A stretch of DNA of 64,000 bases from an uncultured Bacteroidia bacterium (lineage in GTDB: Bacteria > Bacteroidota > Bacteroidia > Bacteroidales > UBA932). Positions 15,457 through 24,467 of the stretch are shown piece by piece (within the stretch, counting starts at the first letter, position 1; each line of letters begins with the position of its first letter). The notes under the pieces were generated by a model. That model saw nothing but the letters and a program-made list of their open reading frames with translations, was not told where the DNA came from and did no database searches. Position numbers and translations under genes: made by a program. The stretch covers positions 83,810 through 147,809 of the forward strand of contig CADBRH010000035.1 of the NCBI GenBank assembly GCA_902797035.1. Direction: 5' to 3'.

Positions 15457-16461
15457 TTACTTCCCGCCGATAATATCCGCCCGCCAGGTGACTCCGAGCT
15501 CGAAGTTATTCTTGCGGGCGGAATTGTCTCTGTAATAAACCGCGTGAAGGCGCAGGTTGTCTTTACTTAGAGGAAACCACTCCAGCCCGGCCCCGGCGTA
15601 GACATATTCGGTTCCGGGAGCGATCACCAGGTCATAGGCCCTTCCCTCGGAGTCGATGTTCCTCGCGTTGTTGAACTCATACCCACCTTTCGCGCAAATA
15701 TTCCAGCGGCCGAGACTCCAGATGAACTTCGAGATGAATGACATGTCCCCGAACAGGAAGTCGCTCTGACCCAACCCCGCCCTGTTCATCACGTCCAGGT
15801 CAAGAAGGACGTTCCCGAAAAGGAAACGATTGCCGAACGCGATGTAGTTGACGAGACGCTTATCCTGGTCTTCAACGAGATTGGCGCTCCATATGGTGTT
15901 CCACCAAGGGGTGAAACGCCCGCTCCACGCGAGATTGTACGCGTAGATGCTCTGGAAGCCCAGCGATAGCGGAGAGTTGCACACTTGCGCGACGAGGCTC
16001 TGGTCATCCTTGAACTTATAAGTGGCCGAGAACCCGAAAGTGAAGCACTGGTAGATATTGTTGCAGAACTGGCTGTAGTAATACACGTCGATGGGCGCGG
16101 CGTCATACTCATATCCTCCTATAAGGACAGTCTGTTTCCCCGCCATAAGACTCCAACGGTCGTTGGCGTCCCAGTTGACATACATGAAGTCAGTGGCGTT
16201 GAACATATTACGCTCGTCAAAGACTTTCTTGTTGAGCCGCTGGCGGATGCGATAGCTGACATTCGGAGCTATATGGCCGAGAAGATGGAGATTAAGGTAC
16301 TCCCCTATCATCTGGCTATTGTACTCACCGTCCTCAGTCTCCTGATGGAAAGAGGCGCGCATGTCCAGAAAGAACCTGTCCACTCCTCCCTGGGCGGACA
16401 TCAGGACGGGCGCCCAGATAAGCAGGAACCCGACAACTAATTTCCTCATAACCTTTTTCAA
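15457..16461 (-). CDS. outer-membrane porin coupled to DPP11
   Basis: A 334-residue protein with a signal peptide ('MKKVMRKLVVGFLLIWAPVLMSAQG') followed by alternating strands typical of a 14-18-strand beta-barrel, such as 'FDERNMFNATDFMYVNWDANDRWSLMAGKQTVLIGGYEYD' and the terminal 'NFELGVTWRADIIGGK'. The 'W.L.AGKQ.V..GGYE.D' segment recurs in the porin at 20472-21455 and resembles phosphate-selective porin O/P-type proteins. Its ATG overlaps the stop codon of the dpp11 gene by 4 bases. The coupling suggests a pore that passes DPP11 products or similar small peptides; that is an inference. Confidence 0.72.
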   Translation of the reverse strand: MKKVMRKLVVGFLLIWAPVLMSAQGGVDRFFLDMRASFHQETEDGEYNSQMIGEYLNLHLLGHIAPNVSYRIRQRLNKKVFDERNMFNATDFMYVNWDANDRWSLMAGKQTVLIGGYEYDAAPIDVYYYSQFCNNIYQCFTFGFSATYKFKDDQSLVAQVCNSPLSLGFQSIYAYNLAWSGRFTPWWNTIWSANLVEDQDKRLVNYIAFGNRFLFGNVLLDLDVMNRAGLGQSDFLFGDMSFISKFIWSLGRWNICAKGGYEFNNARNIDSEGRAYDLVIAPGTEYVYAGAGLEWFPLSKDNLRLHAVYYRDNSARKNNFELGVTWRADIIGGK

Positions 16462-18527
16462 TCAGCGAAATCCATCTCGTCGAACAAGTATGAGGCACCG
16501 CCTATCTTGTCCACGACGAAGAGCAGGTAACGGATATCGATCGAGATGTTCCTGCATACTTCGGGGTCGAAGACAATGTCGCTCATGGTGCCTTCCCAAA
16601 CCCGGTCGAAGTTGATTCCTATCAGATTGCCGTCGGCGTTTATGACCGGCGAGCCGGAGTTGCCTCCCGAAGTGTGGTTAGTGGCGATGAAACAGACCGG
16701 TTGGTCTTCATGACCGCCCTCGGCGTAAATGTCCCTCAATGCCTGCGGGATGTTGTAATCGAATATCTCAGGGTTATCCTTCTCTATAATTCCTTTCAGG
16801 GTGGAGACCGGCGCGTAGGTCATTCCATCAGCGGGGCTATAGCCCTCGACATGACCGTAAGCGACTCTCAACGTAAGGTTCGCGTCGGGATAGAAAGCCT
16901 TGTCAGGCTCGAATTCCATCTGGGCCTTCATGTAGTCCCTGTTGGCGAGACGGATCTTGGCGTTCGCGTCGGTGATGACCGGAGCCAAAGTCTCGGCATA
17001 CCACACGTTGAAAGCGTCCTGAAGCTCATAGGCCGGGTCGGACATAAGCGCGTCCACATCATCCTTTGTGAGGGCGGACACCTTAGCCGCGCTGGTGAAC
17101 ACCGAGTTTTTGAACAGGTCGTCTTTCCAAGCCTCGACACTGCCGTAGGCTGAGAGTTTCTCCTTGAAATACTCAGGCTTGAAAGAGTCGTCCATATTCT
17201 TGTCGAAGGCGTCCAGCATGGCCACGAATATCTCCTCGTCGATAGGCTGGTAATAGTCTTTGAAAAAAGACTCGGCGGCTCCGGCGGCCGACCTGCCAGT
17301 CCTCAGCGTGTTAACCACATTCGAGGCGAACTGGAGGAGCTCGACCCCACGTATGGTCTCGGTGTAATACTCATAGGCGTGATAATAAGGGTTACGTTCA
17401 GCGTAATACTCGCCAATCTTATCAACAAGTCCCTCATACTTAGTTCCTTCCGCCCATTTATTGAAGCGAGACTCAAACTCCCGCTTGGCGGCCACGGTCT
17501 TCATCTTCTTGAGTCCCTTGACCTCTCCCTGCCATTTCTTCCACGCGTTGGAGATGCCGGCGTTCTTCGAGGAATACTGGATGCGGACAGCCTGGCTCTC
17601 ACTCATGTGTTTTCTCTGGATATCCAGCCTCTTGGTACGGAGATCTATTTTCTGGGGATCGGAGACCTCCGCGACATATCTGACCTCCTCGGACATCACA
17701 TATTCCTTGGTGCTTCCCGGACACCCGTAAACGAAGGTGAAGTCCCCGGGCTTGACGCCGGCGCGGGAGATTTTGAAAGACCTCTTGGGACGGTAGGGGA
17801 CATTGTCCTCGGAATAATCCGCCGGCTCATTGTCTTTGTCGGCGTAGATCCTGAAAATCGAGAAATCGCCGGTATGACGGGGCCACATCCAGTTGTCGGT
17901 GTCTCCCCCGAACTTACCGATCGAGGACGGCGGCGCTCCCACAAGCCTCACGTCGCGGTATATCTTGTACACGAAAAGGAAATACTGGTTCCCGTAATAC
18001 AAGGCCTCGACCGTGGCCCTTAGTCCTTTGCCTTCCCCCATCGCCGCTCTGATGATGGGGGCGGAGTTGGTCCTGACGACCGAGTCCCTCTGGGCCTCGG
18101 TCATTGAGGGGTCATAGCCTTTCAGGACCTCATCGGTCACATCCTCCATCCTCTGGAGGAAACTCACCGACAATCCCCTGTTCGGCAGTTCCTGGCTCCT
18201 GTCCATCGCCCAGAAACCGTCTTTGAGATAATCATGCTCGACACTGCTGTGCCGCTGGATGAAACTGTAGCCGCAGTGATGGTTCGTCAGCAAAAGTCCC
18301 TGGTCGGACACCACCTCTCCGGTGCAACCGCCCCCGAAGAGGACAACAGCGTCTTTAAGGGACGCCTGGTTGACACTGTAGACGTCCTCAGCCGACAGTC
18401 TGAAGCCTTTGGCCTGCATGTCAGCTATCCTTTGTGAGATAAGGACTGGAAGCCACATCCCCTCGTCGGCAATGGCGGAACCCATGGCGACCATAAGGAT
18501 AAAAAAGGATAAAACGATTCTTTTCAT
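16458..18527 (-). CDS. S46 dipeptidyl-peptidase, DPP11 type (Asp/Glu-specific)
   Basis: A 689-residue periplasmic serine peptidase. The ATG at 18527 is chosen because it gives the signal peptide 'MKRIVLSFFILMVAMGSAIA', whereas the frame extends upstream to 18551. The mature N-terminus 'DEGMWLPVLI' is typical of S46. The catalytic His is in 'LTNHHCGY' (residues 83-84) and the nucleophile Ser624 in 'SGGNSGSPVI'. Eighteen residues after that Ser stands Arg642 in 'INFDRVWEG', the same spacing as Ser655/Arg673 in Porphyromonas DPP11. That Arg dictates acidic P1 specificity, while DPP7 has Gly there. The enzyme removes Xaa-Asp/Glu dipeptides from peptide N-termini. A strong promoter lies upstream, and a porin gene follows with a 4-base overlap. 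Confidence 0.93.
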   Translation of the reverse strand: MKRIVLSFFILMVAMGSAIADEGMWLPVLISQRIADMQAKGFRLSAEDVYSVNQASLKDAVVLFGGGCTGEVVSDQGLLLTNHHCGYSFIQRHSSVEHDYLKDGFWAMDRSQELPNRGLSVSFLQRMEDVTDEVLKGYDPSMTEAQRDSVVRTNSAPIIRAAMGEGKGLRATVEALYYGNQYFLFVYKIYRDVRLVGAPPSSIGKFGGDTDNWMWPRHTGDFSIFRIYADKDNEPADYSEDNVPYRPKRSFKISRAGVKPGDFTFVYGCPGSTKEYVMSEEVRYVAEVSDPQKIDLRTKRLDIQRKHMSESQAVRIQYSSKNAGISNAWKKWQGEVKGLKKMKTVAAKREFESRFNKWAEGTKYEGLVDKIGEYYAERNPYYHAYEYYTETIRGVELLQFASNVVNTLRTGRSAAGAAESFFKDYYQPIDEEIFVAMLDAFDKNMDDSFKPEYFKEKLSAYGSVEAWKDDLFKNSVFTSAAKVSALTKDDVDALMSDPAYELQDAFNVWYAETLAPVITDANAKIRLANRDYMKAQMEFEPDKAFYPDANLTLRVAYGHVEGYSPADGMTYAPVSTLKGIIEKDNPEIFDYNIPQALRDIYAEGGHEDQPVCFIATNHTSGGNSGSPVINADGNLIGINFDRVWEGTMSDIVFDPEVCRNISIDIRYLLFVVDKIGGASYLFDEMDFAD

Positions 18528-18550
18528 CTCATTAACGGTGTTAAAGCACA

Positions 18551-18580
18551 CAAAAATAAGAATTAATTGTATATTGTCAA
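18551..18580 (-). promoter_or_regulatory. Bacteroidetes-type promoter of the dpp11 gene
   Basis: On the minus strand TTG (18580-18578) is followed after exactly 19 bases by TATTTTTG (18558-18551), matching the -33/-7 consensus. The start codon at 18527 is 23 bases downstream of the -7 box. The same short spacer also faces the divergent DUF389 gene. Confidence 0.7.
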
Positions 18581-18587
18581 GGATTAG

Positions 18588-19949
18588 ATGGTTTTAGGCA
18601 TGAACGGCACAGAGAGATTCACCAATTGGCTGAAGAATGTAATAAGCATCAACGACCAGATAGACACCGAAGTCGCGGCGGCGAAAATCAAAAGCGACAT
18701 CTATTTCAGGGGGCCGAACGTGTGGATCCTCGCCTTCTCCGTGATAATCGCCTCGGTGGGTCTCAATATCAACTCCACCGCGGTCATCATCGGAGCGATG
18801 CTGATATCCCCGTTAATGGGTCCTATCATGGGTCTAGGGCTCGCCCTCGGAACCAACGACACCTCCCTCCTCAAAGGCAGTGTCAGGAACTTGCTGATCA
18901 TGGTCATCGTCAGCCTTCTCGCGGCGTCGCTATATTTCCTGGTATCCCCTCTCAACCTGGTGAATCCCACCGAGTTGACCGCCAGGACCAGACCTACTAT
19001 ATACGATGTGCTTGTGGCCCTGTTCGGCGGTCTTGCCGGCATCCTCGAGAGCAGCCGCAAGGAGAAAGGGACAGTCCTCGCAGGAGTGGCCATCGCGACA
19101 GCCCTCATGCCTCCCCTCTGCACCGCCGGATACGGGATAGCTAAAGGCAACTCGGCCTTTTTCTTCGGGGCGATGCTGCTTTTCCTCATCAACTGCGTGT
19201 TCATCATCCTGGCGACCTATTTGATGACCAAGTATTTACGGTTCAAGGAGGCCGAGTACGCGTCCTCGGCCGCCGCCAGAAGGACAAGGACCCTAATGAC
19301 CATCGCCATCATAGCCGTCATGGTACCGAGCCTCTGGAGCGCCACCCTCATGGTGATGGACAATAACTTCGAGAGGAATGTCCGCTCGTTCGTCGCCGAC
19401 AACAAGAATTTCGGCCAAGGATATATTTACGATTATCACATCACTGAGGGCAAGGACAGGAAGGTGGAGGTGTTCTACGCCGGCAGGAAACTGACCGGGG
19501 AGGAGATGGAGTTCCTTTCGGAGTCCGCCATCTCTCACGGGATCCCGGCCGACAAACTCCAGATTAAAGAGAGGGATCTCGGGGACTCCGACAAGGCGAC
19601 AGACCAGTTGCTCAAGGGCATCTACGAGAGGGCTGAGGATGAGATAAAGCGCAAGGACCTAAAGATTAAGGATTTGGAAAACGAGTTGTCCGAGATGAAA
19701 GGAAGGGATGTCAACTACCGCAGGCTCGCCAGGGAGATCCGTTACAGTTATCCCGAAGTGAATGACATAACAATAACCAAGGGAGCCGAGGTGGATGACA
19801 GTCTGAGGGTTAAAGACAGGACCGTTGTCCTTGCCGTGTCCAAGAGACCGATAGAGCCGTCCAGATTGAGGAAGGTGGAGGAATGGCTCCGCCTGAGGAT
19901 GGAGGACACTACCGTTGTAGTCCACAATATCAATTATCACCATGAGTAA
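18588..19949 (+). CDS. DUF389 family (TIGR00341-type) membrane protein
   Basis: A 453-residue protein. The ATG at 18588 or the one at 18600 could be used. Residues 45-250 form a hydrophobic domain with the DUF389 signature 'LNINSTAVIIGAMLISPLMGPIMGLGLALG' and the second conserved region 'GVAIATALMPPLCTAGYGIAKGN'. After the sixth membrane segment (about 235-260) comes a soluble C-terminal half with a charged, coiled-coil-like helix (about 340-370: 'EDEIKRKDLKIKDLENELSEMKG'). The family is widespread and its function unknown. The stop codon overlaps the ATG of the next gene (a TonB plug lipoprotein) by one base, implying coupled expression. Confidence 0.88.
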   Translation: MVLGMNGTERFTNWLKNVISINDQIDTEVAAAKIKSDIYFRGPNVWILAFSVIIASVGLNINSTAVIIGAMLISPLMGPIMGLGLALGTNDTSLLKGSVRNLLIMVIVSLLAASLYFLVSPLNLVNPTELTARTRPTIYDVLVALFGGLAGILESSRKEKGTVLAGVAIATALMPPLCTAGYGIAKGNSAFFFGAMLLFLINCVFIILATYLMTKYLRFKEAEYASSAAARRTRTLMTIAIIAVMVPSLWSATLMVMDNNFERNVRSFVADNKNFGQGYIYDYHITEGKDRKVEVFYAGRKLTGEEMEFLSESAISHGIPADKLQIKERDLGDSDKATDQLLKGIYERAEDEIKRKDLKIKDLENELSEMKGRDVNYRRLAREIRYSYPEVNDITITKGAEVDDSLRVKDRTVVLAVSKRPIEPSRLRKVEEWLRLRMEDTTVVVHNINYHHE

Positions 19950-20410
19950 TGAGTAAAAAGTGTCTGTTTATTCTTGTCGTTCTTCTCGCGGCGGTGGCAT
20001 GTTCCTCCGGCAAGCAGGCCCTGAGCGTCACGGAAGACGATGAGATTGTTGATCTCGGCTACGAGAAAACCAGCAAGGATGCCCTGACCGGTTCCGTAGG
20101 TCAGGTTAAAAACAAAAACACCCGGGTGTACAACTCGATCTATGATTATTTCCGCGAGAAGGTTCCGGGGGTGGTCGTCGAATACTCCGATAGTCAGACG
20201 GCGAGAATATACATCCGGGGGTTGAACTCGATAAACAGTCCCACCGACCCTCTGTTCATCGTCGATGGCGTTGAAGTTGACGACATCTCGATGATAAATC
20301 CCTACGAGGTCGATTCCGTCACCGTCCTTAAGGACACCGACGCCGCCATGTACGGAGTCAGAGGCAATAATGGAGTGGTGATTATTAATTTAAAGAAATC
20401 GGTTAAATAG
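19949..20410 (+). CDS. free-standing TonB-receptor plug domain lipoprotein
   Basis: A 153-residue protein with lipoprotein signal 'MSKKCLFILVVLLAAVAC' (Cys18). The mature part is a compact plug domain of the SusC type: 'YDYFREKVPGVVV', 'ARIYIRGLNSINSPTDPLFIVDGVEVDD', 'INPYEVDSVTVLKDTDAAMYGVRGNNGVVIINLKK'. In SusC proteins these segments sit inside the barrel and are followed by 800 residues of beta-barrel, which is absent here: the frame ends cleanly, with no barrel remnant before the next gene. Ser-rich spacing after Cys18 would place it on the periplasmic or surface leaflet. Similar solo plug lipoproteins occur in Bacteroidetes and have no proven role. It follows the DUF389 gene with a 1-base overlap. 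Confidence 0.82.
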   Translation: MSKKCLFILVVLLAAVACSSGKQALSVTEDDEIVDLGYEKTSKDALTGSVGQVKNKNTRVYNSIYDYFREKVPGVVVEYSDSQTARIYIRGLNSINSPTDPLFIVDGVEVDDISMINPYEVDSVTVLKDTDAAMYGVRGNNGVVIINLKKSVK

Positions 20411-20425
20411 TTATTTTTTATTTCT

Positions 20426-20433
20426 TATCTTTG
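20426..20433 (+). promoter_or_regulatory. possible -7 box before the porin-pot operon
   Basis: TATCTTTG fits TAnnTTTG, 38 bases before the ATG at 20472, in the only spacer of this gene run longer than 20 bases. No convincing TTG element is found 19-21 bases upstream. Confidence 0.35.
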
Positions 20434-20471
20434 CCGTTCAAGTTGAACTAAATAAATCTTTATGGGTTTAA

Positions 20472-21455
20472 ATGAAGAGACTGGTTGTTTTAGCGGCTTC
20501 GATCCTGCTCTGCACCCTTGCCCAGGCGCAAGAGGCTGACGATTCCGGCGCCGGCGCCGGGATTACCATCATTCCTAGGGTTGACGTCAACCCTGTGTTC
20601 CGAAACGGCGGCTACGATGAGGTGACTCTCGGCAATTCTTCACTTTACTCCCTCTTCGAGGGCAACATCTCTGACAAATTATCATTCAGCGTCTGCAACC
20701 ACTGGCTAAGCGACGAGCCCAAGTACCTGTACCAAAACACTTGGCGCTCGGACGATGTTAACTGGTGCGACTGGGCTTACCTCGAGTGCGCCACGGGGAA
20801 TTTTATCCTCACCGCCGGAAAGCAGGTGGTGACCTTCGGTGGTTTCGAGCTGGATAACAATGACTACGAGATCCACTGGGACATGATGTCCAGCCTGTAC
20901 AACCACTTCCAGTGCTACCAGTGGGGTCTCAAGGCAGGCTGGATGAACGACTCGGAAAGCACCGGGATGTTCGTGCAGGCGGTCAGTTCCCCATTTGGCG
21001 AGAGGCCCTTTGACGCTATGATGTACTCACTTCAGTATCAAGGCAATTACGGTCCTTTGGGTCTTCTATACAGCTCGACTCTTTTCAAGGATTGCGACGA
21101 TGAGTACCATTGCATGGTCTCTCTCGGCCACAACCTTGAGCTCGGCGACTGGAACATCAGCCTGGACGTCACCAATATGGTCGGGAACGAGTACTTCAAC
21201 CTGCTCAAGGGAATAACCGCATTCACGACCGCGAACTACTCCCCCTCGGATAAGTGGGAGTTCATCGGACGCTGCGGCTACGAGAAGGTGTCGGCCTACA
21301 AAGAGCATATGATCTTCGGCGCCGCCGCCCACTGGTTCCCTTTGAGGGAGAGCCAGGATCTTAGGATTCACGCCGCGGCCGCGTATAACACCATGTACAA
21401 GAGCGCCTCCCTGACTTTGGGGGCCATGTTCTACCTCCATATTCCCAGAAGATAA
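20472..21455 (+). CDS. outer-membrane porin linked to polyamine transporter
   Basis: A 327-residue protein with signal peptide '[20 protein letters not shown]' and a beta-barrel pattern of alternating aromatic and polar strands ending in '[15 protein letters not shown]'. Its '[33 protein letters not shown]' segment parallels 'MYVNWDANDRWSLMAGKQTVLIGGYEYDAAP' in the porin at 15457-16461, so the two are distant paralogues. The stop codon overlaps the potA ATG by one base (TAATG). The coupling to a complete PotABCD system makes it a candidate outer-membrane entry channel for polyamines. That function is inferred. Confidence 0.72.
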   Translation: MKRLVVLAASILLCTLAQAQEADDSGAGAGITIIPRVDVNPVFRNGGYDEVTLGNSSLYSLFEGNISDKLSFSVCNHWLSDEPKYLYQNTWRSDDVNWCDWAYLECATGNFILTAGKQVVTFGGFELDNNDYEIHWDMMSSLYNHFQCYQWGLKAGWMNDSESTGMFVQAVSSPFGERPFDAMMYSLQYQGNYGPLGLLYSSTLFKDCDDEYHCMVSLGHNLELGDWNISLDVTNMVGNEYFNLLKGITAFTTANYSPSDKWEFIGRCGYEKVSAYKEHMIFGAAAHWFPLRESQDLRIHAAAAYNTMYKSASLTLGAMFYLHIPRR

Positions 21456-22900
21456 TGGGCGACAAGAGCGACATCATCATCAACATCGAGAACCTCTCGA
21501 AGTCTTTCGGTGACCATCAGGTTCTCAAGGACATTTCCCTGAATATCCGAAAAGGAGAGTTCGTCACACTGCTCGGCCCTTCAGGCTGCGGAAAAACGAC
21601 TCTACTGCGTATGATCGCCGGTTTCCTCCAGCCGGACGAGGGTACCATCATGATGGAATGGGGGAAGAAGAACGGCAAGGAGGAATTCCGCGACGTGGCG
21701 GGAATACCTCCCCACCAGAGGCCGTTGAACACCGTTTTCCAGCGTTACGCGCTATTCCCCCATCTGGACGTTTACGACAATATCGCGTTCGGCCTTAAAC
21801 TCAAGGGTGTTCCCAACGACGAGATCAGTTCAAGAGTACGGAAGGTACTGAAACTCGTGAGCATGAGCGATTACGAGGACCGGGACGTGGACTCCCTCTC
21901 CGGCGGACAGCAGCAGAGAGTCGCGATAGCGAGGGCTATAGTCAACAAGCCGAAAGTGCTGCTGCTTGACGAGCCCCTGGCCGCCCTTGACCTCAAGATG
22001 AGGCAGGACATGCAGATTGAGTTGAAGGAGATGCACCAGAAACTCGGCATCACTTTCATATACGTCACCCACGACCAGCAGGAGGCGTTGACGCTGAGCG
22101 ACACTATAGTCGTGATGAACGAGGGAAGAATCCAGCAGATCGGGACCCCGACGGACATTTACAACGAGCCGGTCAACTCTTTCGTGGCTGATTTCATAGG
22201 AGAGAGCAACATCCTGAACGGCACTATGATAGAGGACCGTAAAGTCAATTTCATCGGGCACGATTTCGAATGCGTCGACGAGGGCTTCGGGGAGAATGTC
22301 CCTGTTGATGTCGTGATTCGCCCGGAGGACGTGTACATCGGCTACAAGCTTGATGGCGCGCAGTTCACCGGGACAGTCAAGTCCTGCGTGTTCAAGGGAA
22401 TACATTACGAGATGTATGTGGACACCGACTCTGGCAACGAGCTCCAGATCCAGGACTATGACGCCTTCGAGCCGGGGAAGACTGTCCAGATGCTCATCCA
22501 TCCGGACGACATCCAAGTGATGAGGAAAGAGCGTGTCGAGAACGTGATTGACTGCGTGGTCTTGAACGAGACCCGAGTCGAGATGTTCGGTGAGGAGTTC
22601 GAGTGTTCCCCCGTCAAGGTTCCCGAGGGCTTCGCCGGACGTCTCGAAGGCGCCCCGGCCAAGGCCCATGTCCAGTTCTCCAAAGTGGATCTCATGGACC
22701 ACGAGGAGGAGGGAGACGCGAGCGGGGAGGTTTGGTTCATCCTTTACAAGGGCGACCACTACCACCTGACGGTTAAGACTGAGAGCGGCGGCCATATTCA
22801 CGTCGACACGAATGACATCTGGGACAAAGGGGATATTGTCGGTATCAAGATACTCCCCGAGGACATCATTGTGGAGCTGAGCGATGAGCAAGAGAAGTAA
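21455..22900 (+). CDS. potA: spermidine/putrescine ABC transporter ATPase
   Basis: A 481-residue ABC ATPase. Walker A 'GPSGCGKTT' is at residues 41-49, the signature '[15 protein letters not shown]' at about 148-162, Walker B '[12 protein letters not shown]' just after, and the switch His in '[14 protein letters not shown]'. The TOBE-type regulatory region begins at about 240 and is repeated or extended to the end (to about 480). That makes the protein about 110 residues longer than E. coli PotA, a length commonly seen in Bacteroides homologues. It overlaps the porin gene by 1 base and the permease gene by 17. It energises polyamine uptake at the inner membrane. Confidence 0.93.
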   Translation: MGDKSDIIINIENLSKSFGDHQVLKDISLNIRKGEFVTLLGPSGCGKTTLLRMIAGFLQPDEGTIMMEWGKKNGKEEFRDVAGIPPHQRPLNTVFQRYALFPHLDVYDNIAFGLKLKGVPNDEISSRVRKVLKLVSMSDYEDRDVDSLSGGQQQRVAIARAIVNKPKVLLLDEPLAALDLKMRQDMQIELKEMHQKLGITFIYVTHDQQEALTLSDTIVVMNEGRIQQIGTPTDIYNEPVNSFVADFIGESNILNGTMIEDRKVNFIGHDFECVDEGFGENVPVDVVIRPEDVYIGYKLDGAQFTGTVKSCVFKGIHYEMYVDTDSGNELQIQDYDAFEPGKTVQMLIHPDDIQVMRKERVENVIDCVVLNETRVEMFGEEFECSPVKVPEGFAGRLEGAPAKAHVQFSKVDLMDHEEEGDASGEVWFILYKGDHYHLTVKTESGGHIHVDTNDIWDKGDIVGIKILPEDIIVELSDEQEK

Positions 22901-23654
22901 CTGGGCCATACCCTACCTGATATTCCTTATCCTGTTCGTGGTCCTGCCGCTGGTCCTGGTTCTGGTCTACGCTCTGCGGGACGGGAACGGAGGATTCACG
23001 CTGTCTAATATCACCAGGTTCTTCACCGACACCGACGCCCTCAACACTTTCGCCGTATCGGTTGAAGTGGCGATAGAGAACACCCTGATCTGCTTGCTTT
23101 TAGGATATCCGGCCGCCTATATCCTTGCCGACAGGAACCTAAACAAGTCGGCGGTTACGGTTATCCTGTTCATACTTCCGATGTGGATAAACGCCCTGAT
23201 GAGGACACTCGCCACGGCGGAGTTGTTCAACGTGTTCGGGTTCACCCTCGGCAAGGGCACGCTCCTGTTCGGTATGGTTTACGATTACCTGCCGTTCATG
23301 ATCTACCCTATCTACAACGTCCTGCTCAAGATGGACAACTCGTACGCCGAAGCCGCGGCCGATCTGGGGGCGACACCCTCGCAGGTGTTCCGTAAAGTCA
23401 CACTCCCCCTCTCGATGCCCGGCATCTCGAGCGGTATCCTGATGGTTTTCATGCCGACGGTCAGCACTTTCGCCATCTCAGAGTTCCTGACCAACAACAA
23501 GATCAAACTGTTCGGAACCATCATACAGGAGAACATCAACTCATCAATGTGGAACTACGGAGCCGCGCTGTCGCTCATCATGCTGGTTATTATCGGTCTT
23601 ACCACCATGATTCTTGGCGGTGACGAGAGAGAAGTCGAGGGAGGGACTATATGA
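22884..23654 (+). CDS. potB: spermidine/putrescine ABC transporter permease PotB
   Basis: A 256-residue inner-membrane permease with six predicted membrane segments. The cytoplasmic EAA loop that docks to the ATPase is '[28 protein letters not shown]' (about residues 153-180), close to the PotB consensus. It starts 17 bases inside potA and ends 4 bases inside potC, so the operon is translated in a coupled chain. The C-terminus is short ('[14 protein letters not shown]'). Confidence 0.93.
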   Translation: MSKRSNWAIPYLIFLILFVVLPLVLVLVYALRDGNGGFTLSNITRFFTDTDALNTFAVSVEVAIENTLICLLLGYPAAYILADRNLNKSAVTVILFILPMWINALMRTLATAELFNVFGFTLGKGTLLFGMVYDYLPFMIYPIYNVLLKMDNSYAEAAADLGATPSQVFRKVTLPLSMPGISSGILMVFMPTVSTFAISEFLTNNKIKLFGTIIQENINSSMWNYGAALSLIMLVIIGLTTMILGGDEREVEGGTI

Positions 23655-24466
23655 TGAGGAAATTTATAGCTAAAGCATACATCTGGATCCTGCTGGCGAT
23701 CCTTTACGCGCCGATCATCTTCATCGTCGTGTTCTCTTTCACTGAGGCGAGGACATTGGGGAACTGGACTGGTTTCTCAATGGAGTTGTATAAGCACATC
23801 TTCACGGGTGGTGTCAGCGGAGGCGCGGGACTCATCGCCGCCATCAAGAACACCCTGATCATCGCCTTCGTGGCTGCCATCGTGTCCACAATGCTCGGAA
23901 CCGTCTCAGCCATAGGAATATACAACCTGAAGGGCAGAAAAAGGAAAACTATCCAGCTCCTGAACAACATCCCGATGATCAATCCAGACGTCATCACCGG
24001 TGTCTCGCTTTTCCTGCTGTTCGTGTTCCTGCGTTTCTCGCAGGGTTATCTGACTGTCATCCTGGCCCACATTTCCTTCTGCACGCCATATGTCGTCCTG
24101 AACGTGATGCCGAAGCTGGGACAGATGAATCCGAACATTTATGAAGCCGCGCTTGATCTGGGAGCCACTCCCGCTCAGGCGCTGAGGAAAGTCCTGATCC
24201 CTCAATTGAGGCCAGGGATGGTATCCGGTTTCATACTGGCTTTCACCATGTCGCTGGCCGACTTCGCCGTGACTTTCTTCACGAGGGGGACAATCGGTTT
24301 GGAGACCCTGTCCACCTATATCTACGCCGATGCCCGAAAGGGTGGTTTGACTCCCGAGCTAAGGCCCCTTATGACATTGATATTCATCACTATTCTAGTC
24401 CTTCTCATCATCATGAACGTGAGACAGGCAAAGACACGGGACGAGAAAACAAGCATAATCTCATAG
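23651..24466 (+). CDS. potC: spermidine/putrescine ABC transporter permease PotC
   Basis: A 271-residue permease partner of PotB. It has the family N-terminus 'AYIWILLAILYAPIIFIVVFSFTEA', the EAA loop 'YEAALDLGATPAQALRKVLIPQLRPGMVSGFILAF' (about 163-197) and 'SLADFAVTFFTRG'. Six membrane segments are predicted. It overlaps potB by 4 bases and is followed by potD after a single base. Confidence 0.93.
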   Translation: MMRKFIAKAYIWILLAILYAPIIFIVVFSFTEARTLGNWTGFSMELYKHIFTGGVSGGAGLIAAIKNTLIIAFVAAIVSTMLGTVSAIGIYNLKGRKRKTIQLLNNIPMINPDVITGVSLFLLFVFLRFSQGYLTVILAHISFCTPYVVLNVMPKLGQMNPNIYEAALDLGATPAQALRKVLIPQLRPGMVSGFILAFTMSLADFAVTFFTRGTIGLETLSTYIYADARKGGLTPELRPLMTLIFITILVLLIIMNVRQAKTRDEKTSIIS

Positions 24467-24467
24467 A

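Noticed and set aside
18588-18600. Exact start of the DUF389 gene
   Set aside because: ATG codons at 18588 and 18600 are both possible and no ribosome-binding signal separates them, so no claim is made.
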